From contig CADAOZ010000008.1 of NCBI GenBank assembly GCA_902789735.1, positions 124,001-188,000 on the forward strand: a DNA stretch of 64,000 nucleotides, in the 5' to 3' direction. A program made the position numbers and the translations under genes. The notes below the pieces were generated by a model that did not search any database, was not told where the DNA came from, and saw nothing but the letters and a program-made list of their open reading frames with translations. The stretch's first letter is position 1; the number at the start of each line of letters is the position of its first letter. Below are positions 16,968-24,195 of this stretch, piece by piece. Source of the stretch: an uncultured Lachnospiraceae bacterium (lineage in GTDB: Bacteria > Bacillota > Clostridia > Lachnospirales > Lachnospiraceae).

Positions 16968-17492
16968 TCACATTTCCTCTCCGGCAGGTACGGACGCGCC
17001 CCCGGCCTTTCTGGAATAGCGCAGGAAGGTATAGGGAATATCAAAATACGTCTGCTCATCAGAGTCGGCTGTGATCTCCCATTCCGGATCCCGGTCCAGA
17101 TTGGGGAAATAAGCGTCTGCCTCATAGGCGTAATCAATCATGGTCACATGGGCCGTATCACAGTAGGGAAGCATCTGGCGGTAGACACTCTCGCCGCCGA
17201 TGATATAGACGTCACTGCTCTCGTACTGCTTCAGTTCTTCCAGCAGTTCGGAGACACTGTGTACGACTGCGGCCCCGCGGACCTGCAGCTTCGGATTGGC
17301 GGACAGGACGATATTGGTCCTCCGGTCCAGAGGCTGCTGCATGGGGAAAGTCTCCAGGGTCTTCCTTCCGTAGACAACGACCTTGCCCAGCGTCTCCCGG
17401 CGGAACATCTTATGATCCCCGGGGATGCTGACGAGCAGCCTTCCTTTATTGCCTATAGCCCAGTTCCTGTCAACTGCAACGATCAGATTCAT
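16968..17492 (-). CDS. folA: Dihydrofolate reductase
   Basis: Reduces dihydrofolate with NADPH. It has the start MNLIVAVDRNWAIGNKG, the conserved Asp-type substrate-site helix (SIPGDHKMFRRETLG), the NADPH loop VVVYGRKTLETFP and the second nucleotide motif VYIIGGESVYRQMLP. At 174 residues it is normal size. It lies 36 bases after thyA, whose reaction produces dihydrofolate, so the pair closes the thymidylate cycle. AGGAGAG stands nine bases before the ATG. Confidence 0.95.
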   Translation of the reverse strand: MNLIVAVDRNWAIGNKGRLLVSIPGDHKMFRRETLGKVVVYGRKTLETFPMQQPLDRRTNIVLSANPKLQVRGAAVVHSVSELLEELKQYESSDVYIIGGESVYRQMLPYCDTAHVTMIDYAYEADAYFPNLDRDPEWEITADSDEQTYFDIPYTFLRYSRKAGGASVPAGEEM

Positions 17493-17528
17493 AAATATAT
17501 TCTCTCCTGCTGTGAAATTCCTGCCGGA

Positions 17529-18377
17529 TCAGATGGCGACCGGTATGTTTTTGATCTGCTCGCCTGTTTTGTATCCGGTCACAGATACGTCATCTCTTGT
17601 AAAGCTGTAGAAATCCCTGACCTCCGGATTCAGATGGAATTCCGGAGCCGGATACTGCTCCCGTTCGATCAGCTCCCGGATCAGGGGGATATGACGGTCA
17701 TAGATGTGGGCGTCGGCGATCATATGGACCAGCTCTCCGGCCCGCATGTCACAGACCTGGGCCAGCATGTGGACCAGGACCGCATACTGGACTACATTCC
17801 AGTTGTTGGCGGTCAATACGTCCTGGGACCGCTGGTTAAGGACCGCGTTTAGCGTCAGCTTATCATCTCCTTTTTTCTGCGTCACGTTAAAAGTCATGCT
17901 GTAGGCGCAGGGATAGAGCCGCATCTCATGCAGATCCTGGTGGACGTAAATATTGGTCATGATCCGCCTGCTGAAGGGATTGTGCTTCAGGTCATAAATG
18001 ACCCTGTCCACCTGATCCATCATCCCTTCCTTATACTGATGCTTCACGCCCAGCTGGTAGCCGTAAGCCTTGCCGATGGAACCGTTCTCATCCGCCCACT
18101 CATCCCAGATATGGCTGTGCAGATCATGGATGTTATTGGACTTCTGCTGCCAGATCCAGAGCATTTCGTCAGTGCAGCTCTTCAGGGCGGTCCGGCGCAG
18201 GGTCAGCAGGGGGAATTCCTCCTGCAGGTCATAACGGTTGCAGACGCCGAATTTCTTAATCGTATAGGCCGGCGTTCCGTCCGGCCAGTGGGGGCGGACT
18301 TTCTCTCCCTCTGTACTGGTGCCGTTCTCCAGAATATCTCTGCACATGGAAACAAATATCTGATCCGCTTTGCTCAA
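17529..18377 (-). CDS. thyA: Thymidylate synthase
   Basis: Methylates dUMP using methylene-tetrahydrofolate. Catalytic Cys is in LYPCAYSMTFNV, followed by the nucleotide-site NQRSQDVLTANNWNVVQYA and the C-terminal VTGY and folate-site end. The frame is open for another 45 codons upstream, but those codons are not conserved-looking. The best start is the TTG at 18375-18377 with GAGG seven bases upstream, giving 282 residues. It heads a likely operon thyA-folA, possibly extending to the lipoprotein and transporter. A TATAAT on the minus strand at 18519-18524 is a candidate -10. Confidence 0.93.
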   Translation of the reverse strand: MSKADQIFVSMCRDILENGTSTEGEKVRPHWPDGTPAYTIKKFGVCNRYDLQEEFPLLTLRRTALKSCTDEMLWIWQQKSNNIHDLHSHIWDEWADENGSIGKAYGYQLGVKHQYKEGMMDQVDRVIYDLKHNPFSRRIMTNIYVHQDLHEMRLYPCAYSMTFNVTQKKGDDKLTLNAVLNQRSQDVLTANNWNVVQYAVLVHMLAQVCDMRAGELVHMIADAHIYDRHIPLIRELIEREQYPAPEFHLNPEVRDFYSFTRDDVSVTGYKTGEQIKNIPVAI

Positions 18378-18548
18378 TGGAACACCTCTTTCTTTTTTGA
18401 CATCCCCTCCGAAAAACAAAGGCGGATGCCGGCGGCTGTCTCCGGACAGCCCGTACGAGCGCCCTCTGATCCTGTGACAAAAGGGCGCAAATTCAGCCAT
18501 GACGATTTGCAATACACCATTATACTCGAAAAGTCATGTCTTTGCCAC

Positions 18549-18579
18549 AAAAACAGGCATTCCAAAAAACAGGCATTCC
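18549..18579. repeat. Short tandem duplication between thyA and the next gene
   Basis: AAAAACAGGCATTCC is present twice with a 16-base period just after the metallo-hydrolase stop codon. No function is apparent. Confidence 0.7.
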
Positions 18580-18580
18580 G

Positions 18581-20185
18581 TCAGCGCTTATATTTCTCCA
18601 TCAGGGCCTTCAGATCCCGGGTAAAATGTTCCATATCCTTGTTGGGAAGCCCGCTACACATTTCAATGAAAGCGTTCAGGTCCCGGCCGGCTGTCTTCAG
18701 GCGGACAAAGATCTCGGAATGGGCACCCTTCTGTTCTTTCTGCATGACCGGTATTCCTTTGGTGATCTCAATAAATTTTCCGTTGGACAGGTCGTAGCGG
18801 GTCCCGCTGTACGGCGCCATGGCATTATAGCCGTACTCCTCTGACAGACAGTCGGCAAAGGCATCCGCCACCGCGTCATCTCCGTGTACAACAAAGACCT
18901 GCTTGGGTTTTGTCTTAAAACCGCCGATCCAGTGCAGCAGTCCCGCCTTGTCGGCATGGCCGGACATACCCTGCATCATCACAATTTCAGCCCGGACCTG
19001 GACCGGCTCGCCGAACAGTTTGATCTCACTTACGCCCTCCAGCAGCTTTCTGCCGGGAGACCCTTCCGCCTGATAACCGACGAATACGATGGTGGATTCC
19101 GGGCGGCCCAGATTGAACTGCAGGTGGTGGCGGATCCGGCCGGCGTCGCACATGCCGGAAGCGCTGATGATGACCTTGGGCTCATCATCCTCGTTGATCG
19201 CCTTGGATTCCTCCGACGTGATCGACAGGCGGAGATTTTTGAACTGGATCGGATTGATTCCCTGACGGACCAGGCTCATGGCTTCTTCGTCAAAGCACTC
19301 CTGCTCATTCTCCATAAAGATCTCTGTTGCGGAAACAGCCAGGGGGCTGTCCACATAAACCGGAAAATCCGGATAGTCCGGAATCATATTGTTGAATTTG
19401 ATCTGGCGGATGTAATAAAGCATGACCTGGGTCCGGCCGATGGCAAAGGACGGGATGACCACATTGCCGCCCCTGGACAGGGTCTCACTGATAATATTTG
19501 CCAGCTCCTCAACTGGATCGGTCTTCTCCTTCTCATGGTACCGGTCCCCGTAGGTGGATTCCATGACAACGTAATCCGCTTCCTCTGTCAGAGCAGGATC
19601 CCTGAGCAGGGGCTGGTCATTGTTGCCGATATCTCCGGAAAAGACAATCTTACGGGTGACGCCGCCTTCTGTCAGCCAGAGCTCAATGCTGCAGGAACCA
19701 AGCAGATGGCCGATATCTGTAAAGCGGAATTTAACGCCTTCGCAGAGGGTGAAGGTCTTATCATAAGGATAAGTACTGAACTGTTTCATGACCATCATGG
19801 CGTCTTCCATGGTGTAGAGCGGTTCGTACTCTTTCTCCTCTCCGCTTTTTTTGGCCTTTTTGCTGCGCCATTCTGTTTCCTGCGCCTGTATATGGGCAGA
19901 ATCCCGCAGCATAATCTCGCAAAGGGCACGGGTCGCACTTGTACAGATGACCCCTCCCCTGAATCCGTCATGGTAGATCTTGGGAAGCATCCCGCTGTGG
20001 TCGATATGGGCGTGGGTCAGAAAAACAAAATCAATGCTGGAGGGCGGGACCGGCAGCGGCTGATTTTCAAAAATGTCTCTGCCCTGTTCCATACCGACAT
20101 CGATCAAAATGCGTTTTCCGCCCACCTGCAGGTAATGGCAGCTGCCTGTTACTTCATGATCGGCTCCTATAAATCTGAGTTCCAT
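18581..20185 (-). CDS. Metallo-beta-lactamase/beta-CASP RNA-processing-type hydrolase
   Basis: Zinc-dependent nuclease-type enzyme of 534 residues. Zinc motif HAHIDHSG lies near residue 57, further ligands in GHLLGSCSIE and SGDIG, beta-CASP motifs in YVDSPLA and SGMCDAGRIRHH, and the C-terminal RMMBL segment MSGHADKAGLLHWI. It is close to the proteins annotated as MBL-fold hydrolases with an RNA specificity domain (CPSF/YSH1-like) rather than RNase J. Cytoplasmic and probably monocistronic. The RNA substrate is unknown. Confidence 0.9.
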   Translation of the reverse strand: MELRFIGADHEVTGSCHYLQVGGKRILIDVGMEQGRDIFENQPLPVPPSSIDFVFLTHAHIDHSGMLPKIYHDGFRGGVICTSATRALCEIMLRDSAHIQAQETEWRSKKAKKSGEEKEYEPLYTMEDAMMVMKQFSTYPYDKTFTLCEGVKFRFTDIGHLLGSCSIELWLTEGGVTRKIVFSGDIGNNDQPLLRDPALTEEADYVVMESTYGDRYHEKEKTDPVEELANIISETLSRGGNVVIPSFAIGRTQVMLYYIRQIKFNNMIPDYPDFPVYVDSPLAVSATEIFMENEQECFDEEAMSLVRQGINPIQFKNLRLSITSEESKAINEDDEPKVIISASGMCDAGRIRHHLQFNLGRPESTIVFVGYQAEGSPGRKLLEGVSEIKLFGEPVQVRAEIVMMQGMSGHADKAGLLHWIGGFKTKPKQVFVVHGDDAVADAFADCLSEEYGYNAMAPYSGTRYDLSNGKFIEITKGIPVMQKEQKGAHSEIFVRLKTAGRDLNAFIEMCSGLPNKDMEHFTRDLKALMEKYKR

Positions 20186-20253
20186 ATCTCCCTCCTGCTG
20201 TGTAACGTTCGGATTTCCTTTCTGTCATGCCCTTGTGCTGCGCAAATCCGTTC

Positions 20254-21123
20254 TCAGGCACCGAAAACAGCTTTTCGGACCAGGTACAGGAGCAGCAGAT
20301 GGACCGGGTAGAATATATAAAAGAAGTATTTGTTCTGCATTCCCTTTTTTCCATTATAGCACTTCAACAGTAAAAAGCCCGGAAATGACAGCAATTCACT
20401 TTCATTATAATAGCTGATCCAGGCCCAGCCGGCCGCCAGGGAAATGTCCCGGATCCTGTACAGTACATAGAAAATAACGACCAGCAGCACACCGCCATAC
20501 CGGTAGTCCGTACGGATCGCGGCTGCCAGTTTGCAGAATCCGGCGCAGGAGGACACGGAAACGATCCCGAAGACCGCGATATTGACAAATCTGTTCCCGT
20601 AGAGGCCGCAGCTGCCAACCGGCTGTCCCCTTTCCTCTTCCGGTACAGGATCCAGTCCTTTGTATGCCCTGATCGTATACTGCCGTCCCAGACAGGCCCC
20701 GGCCATGGCATCCATGGTCCAGACAGCCAGAAATCCCAGGGCCAGCGTAGCCATGACACTGCAGTGGATCTTCGTACTGCCGGGAAAGATCATTAAATTA
20801 AAGGGATAATGGGAAATTGCCGCGAACAGGAGCATCCTGATCAGATATCTGATCCGGCTGCGGGTATAGATCAGCGCTTCCACGACCATAAAACAGAATA
20901 TGGGAAAAGCAGTCCTGCCGATGCCCCGGCCGATCCTGTCCAGCACTTTCCCATAGGGAATGCTGTAAAGAATGGCCCTGCCGTCCGGTCCTTTGACCAC
21001 TTCCAGAAAACACAATGTTAGATGGTCGATGAACATGGTCACGACCGCGATCATTTTCAGCGCGCCGCCGTCGATCTGCAGCTTTCCTCCGAATATCCGA
21101 CTGTATCCTGTCATCTGGTTCAT
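20254..21123 (-). CDS. TraX family membrane protein (acetyltransferase-like)
   Basis: Polytopic protein of 289 residues with eight or nine helices. It begins LQIDGGALKMIAVVTMFIDH, the TraX signature with its membrane Asp/His, and has GRTAFPIFCFMVVEA and FYPVHLLLLY further on. TraX of F plasmid acetylates pilin. Chromosomal Firmicutes homologues have no fixed role, and no conjugation genes are near here. The ATG at 21123 with GAGAGGACGAG upstream is preferred to an earlier in-frame ATG. Confidence 0.85.
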   Translation of the reverse strand: MNQMTGYSRIFGGKLQIDGGALKMIAVVTMFIDHLTLCFLEVVKGPDGRAILYSIPYGKVLDRIGRGIGRTAFPIFCFMVVEALIYTRSRIRYLIRMLLFAAISHYPFNLMIFPGSTKIHCSVMATLALGFLAVWTMDAMAGACLGRQYTIRAYKGLDPVPEEERGQPVGSCGLYGNRFVNIAVFGIVSVSSCAGFCKLAAAIRTDYRYGGVLLVVIFYVLYRIRDISLAAGWAWISYYNESELLSFPGFLLLKCYNGKKGMQNKYFFYIFYPVHLLLLYLVRKAVFGA

Positions 21124-21323
21124 TCCGATCTCGTCCTCTCCCGGAAAGCAGGGCCGGGCGGCCGCTTTCCCTGATGGTAACATTTTATCACAAAAAGCCG
21201 AAAAATCTCCCGAAGAAGAACAAACGCTCCCGATATGACTTTACCCCAGAAAAAGCCATATCGGGAGCATTTTTCAATCAGCGCAGCACCGGCCGGCTGG
21301 CCAAATATTGCGCTTTGAGCACC

Positions 21324-21342
21324 TTATTACCCAGGGTAATAA
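21324..21342. promoter_or_regulatory. 19-bp palindrome between traX and tRNA-Gly
   Basis: TTATTACCC, A, GGGTAATAA is a perfect inverted repeat and could be an operator. A partly similar CCTGGTAATA follows at 21351. A separate long hairpin (GCTCCCGATATG with CATATCGGGAGC) lies at about 21227-21271 and has ATTTTT on the plus strand. Confidence 0.45.
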
Positions 21343-21383
21343 AAAAGGGCCCTGGTAATAGTGAAAATGGTTACTGTTAAATC

Positions 21384-21423
21384 AAAAAAACAGCGGAAAT
21401 CCGGCGTTTTCCGGACTTCCGCT
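21384..21423 (-). terminator. Terminator of tRNA-Gly(GCC)
   Basis: AGCGGAA-TCCGG pairs with CCGGA-TTCCGCT around a short loop. On the minus strand TTTTTTT follows. Confidence 0.85.
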
Positions 21424-21428
21424 TCAGA

Positions 21429-21500
21429 GCGATAGACGAGGCTCGAACTCGCGACCTCCACCTTGGCAAGGTGGCGTACTACCAACTGTACTACTATCGC
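21429..21500 (-). tRNA. tRNA-Gly (anticodon GCC)
   Basis: Acceptor arm GCGATAG/CTATCGC, anticodon arm CCACC-TTGCCAA-GGTGG and T arm with GTTCGAG all form. CCA is not encoded. Confidence 0.95.
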
Positions 21501-21665
21501 ATATGTATCTGTCAGCACATTTCTGTGATGGACAAATCATATATTATCCAAACTTGCAGATTTTGTCAATACTTTTTTTGAACCGCAGGGTCAAAAGGCC
21601 CGGAAACCTTTTACGGGTTTCCGGGCCCTGTGCTGCTGTCATATCAGACCTGCCTGTTCAACCGG

Positions 21666-22379
21666 TCACTCATAGATGGGGGAATCTGCTTTCTCCGCGT
21701 TCTTCATGAAGCGGAAAGCGACTATGTCCACAACGATGACCAGAACGACGAACAGAACCAGTCCGACCAGGCTGCTGACGGAAGCGAGGAAATCGTAAGC
21801 GCCATGGATCGCCACAGCAATGACGAGTCCCTTCCAGAAAGCATTTCTGGAACCAGCCTTGTCCCCATGCATGAGCAGATATTTGCCTTCTCCGTAATAG
21901 TATCCCAGGAACATACCGCAGATGGTATGCAGGGGGATGGAAAGAATAGCTCTCATTACGCCGGTATGGAAGCCGTACTCGAATACATAGAGCACATTCT
22001 CCAGGGCCGCGAAGCCGATTGCCGAAGATACCATGTAGACAATCCCGTCAAAACGGTAGTTGAATTCAGGGCTCTTCCATGTCGTGAGCCGGCCGCCCCA
22101 ATATTTACAGATTTCTTCGGAAATACCGACCACAAGAAAGTTCTCAAGAAGCAGTAAGATGATACTATCCTCCGGAAGGCCCAGCCGGGATAAGAATCCG
22201 ATCCCAATCGATTCCAGAATCACGGCCGGGATGGCTGATAAGGCGCCCAGGCCTATGATACCGGCGATCATTCCTCTGGGTTCCGACTCAATATCGTCCT
22301 GCCTGTAAATATAGACCAGGAAGAAGAGCGGCGGGATCAGAGCGATCAGAAGCAGTGCCAAAGGGCTTTCAGTACCCAT
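21666..22379 (-). CDS. PrsW-family intramembrane protease
   Basis: Membrane protein of 237 residues with about eight helices. The family motifs are visible: the double glutamate in VGISEEICKYWG, the ALENVLYVFEYG segment, the histidine motif IPLHTICGMFLGYYYG and the last AIHGAYDFL. PrsW in B. subtilis cuts the anti-sigma factor RsiW; no sigma or anti-sigma gene is nearby here. The ATG at 22379 follows GGAGG at a good distance, so a 13-codon longer reading is rejected. Confidence 0.9.
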   Translation of the reverse strand: MGTESPLALLLIALIPPLFFLVYIYRQDDIESEPRGMIAGIIGLGALSAIPAVILESIGIGFLSRLGLPEDSIILLLLENFLVVGISEEICKYWGGRLTTWKSPEFNYRFDGIVYMVSSAIGFAALENVLYVFEYGFHTGVMRAILSIPLHTICGMFLGYYYGEGKYLLMHGDKAGSRNAFWKGLVIAVAIHGAYDFLASVSSLVGLVLFVVLVIVVDIVAFRFMKNAEKADSPIYE

Positions 22380-22548
22380 ATGTATTACCTCCTCAAATAT
22401 AATTTCATAATGTGTCAATCATGAAATTATGAATAATTTCTAAACTAATATAGCATGTTTTCCTGTAAATATCGAGTTAATTCCCGGGATTGGAAAAAAA
22501 ACTTTCCGGACGGGCCGGAAGACACGGTTCCCTGCAGTTTCCCGGTTC

Positions 22549-23859
22549 TCAACGTTCCATCTTCCAGAAACTGACGGAATAGGCCGGCAGATGGCTGCCG
22601 CCGCCGAAATCATGGGTCTTTCCGGTGATCAGGTCCTCTGCCAGGCCGCAGCCGGCATCAAAGTGGGCAACATATTCCTCCTCATCGGCATTGATGGCTA
22701 CCATGACCCTCTCATGTTCGGATTTTCTCTCAAAGATGCACTGTTTATTGGTCAGGACCACGCTGCGGAAGCCGCCGTAATTCAGGGCTTCGGAATTCTT
22801 TTTAGCCTCTGCCAGACGGCTGATGAAATCGGTCAGTTCGTTCCATTCCGGCTGCTCAACCGCAGGACGCAGGGAGGGATCGCCGTTTTTCTTGTCTCCT
22901 TCCATGCCCCACTCGCTGCCGTAATAGATACAGGGGATACCGGGCATGCCAAAGACCATGCCATAGACCAGCGGCAGATGCTTTTTATTGTTAAGAATCG
23001 TGGCGATCCTGGACACATCATGATTGTCCGCGAAGGACAGCAGATGCCTGCCGGTGTAGAGGCACCAGGGATCGGATCCGAACTGCCGCATCAGGGAATG
23101 GCAGATCTCGAACATGTTCATGCTGTTGAAGCTGGAATGTATTCCTTTATAGCACTCATAGTTGGTGCAGCTGTGCAGCATGCCGGGGCCGATCTTGAGA
23201 TTGTAATCGCCGTGCAGCATTTCCCCGATCAGATAGAAGTCCTCCTTGAGGGAGTCTGTAAAGCCTCGCAGGCGGCGGACAAAATCATTGTCCAGGCAGT
23301 AAGCCACATCCAGACGCAGACCGTCAATACCGAAATACTCGACCCAGTATCTGACAGCGTCAAAAATATGGTCGACCACCGCGTCATTGCGCAGGTTCAG
23401 TTTGACCAGGTCATAGTTGCCTTCCCATCCTTCATACCAGAGTCCGTCATTATAGTTGGAATTTCCCTCAAAGCTGATATTGAACCAGTCTTTATACCAG
23501 GACTTCTCCCGATAGGTCAGGACATCCCGGAACTGGGTAAAGCCTCTGCCTACATGGTTAAAAACGCCGTCCAGGACGACCCGGATGCCATTCGCGTGGA
23601 GTTCATCACAGACCTTTTTGAAATCCTCATTGGTACCCAGCCTGACATCGATCTTCTTATAATCTCTGGTATTGTAGCCGTGAGTGTCAGACTCAAAGAC
23701 CGGGCAGAAATAGACCGCGTTGATGCCCAGCTTCCGCATATGGGGGATCCAGTCGATGACTTTCAGGATCCTGTGCTCCAGTTTTCCGTCATTATGGAAG
23801 GGAGCGCCGCAAAATCCAAGAGGATAAATCTGATAAAATACACTTTCTTCTGCCCACAT
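22549..23859 (-). CDS. Alpha-amylase-family (GH13) glycosidase
   Basis: Cytoplasmic enzyme of 436 residues with the TIM-barrel motifs in order: DGVFNHVG (region I), GLRLDVAYCL with the nucleophile Asp (region II), LIGEMLHGD with the acid Glu (III) and SFADNHDVSR (IV). There is no signal peptide and no carbohydrate-binding domain, so it acts on internal maltodextrins or cyclodextrins (neopullulanase/maltogenic type). Exact specificity is open. GAAAGGA precedes the ATG. No sugar transporter is adjacent. Confidence 0.9.
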   Translation of the reverse strand: MWAEESVFYQIYPLGFCGAPFHNDGKLEHRILKVIDWIPHMRKLGINAVYFCPVFESDTHGYNTRDYKKIDVRLGTNEDFKKVCDELHANGIRVVLDGVFNHVGRGFTQFRDVLTYREKSWYKDWFNISFEGNSNYNDGLWYEGWEGNYDLVKLNLRNDAVVDHIFDAVRYWVEYFGIDGLRLDVAYCLDNDFVRRLRGFTDSLKEDFYLIGEMLHGDYNLKIGPGMLHSCTNYECYKGIHSSFNSMNMFEICHSLMRQFGSDPWCLYTGRHLLSFADNHDVSRIATILNNKKHLPLVYGMVFGMPGIPCIYYGSEWGMEGDKKNGDPSLRPAVEQPEWNELTDFISRLAEAKKNSEALNYGGFRSVVLTNKQCIFERKSEHERVMVAINADEEEYVAHFDAGCGLAEDLITGKTHDFGGGSHLPAYSVSFWKMER

Positions 23860-24195
23860 AAGCTTGATTTCCTTTCATTTTAGTTAACATATTTTTGTTG
23901 ACTGCTTTGGTTCAGCGGTTTTGGAAACCGCGAAAAACCGTCCCCAAAACACACGGTCGATTTTTATTGAAAAACCGTCACTTTCTGGTCCTGTACCCCG
24001 AAGAAATCCCCAAATTCCACAAAGTTATCCACATTGACACACCTGTCATTTATAGTGTCAGAAATCACTATTTCGGGTCAAAACAGGGTAAGTCGTCTGA
24101 AAACTGCCTTTTCTGTCGGTTTACATATTTTTTTGACGGTGTTTTCCACAAAAAATGGGATCCGCACCCGGACAGGCCGCCGCCGGCGCCGGGGA
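23860..24195. other. Gene-free gap with short repeats
   Basis: Holds a perfect hairpin GCGGTTT-TGG-AAACCGC (23915-23931), two copies of GAAAAACCGTC (23932-23942 and 23969-23979) and an inverted, one-mismatch copy (24135-24147). It also holds one match to the DnaA box TTATCCACA (24025-24033). No reading frame or clear terminator is seen. Confidence 0.6.

Noticed and set aside
20254-21123. TraX as a sign of a conjugative element
   Set aside because: No relaxase, type IV secretion or integrase gene is nearby; isolated traX-like genes are common in Firmicutes chromosomes.
24025-24033. A DnaA box (TTATCCACA) with a similar TTTTCCACA 110 bases away
   Set aside because: One perfect box is expected by chance at this scale; there is no dnaA, dnaN or AT-rich unwinding element, so no origin is called.
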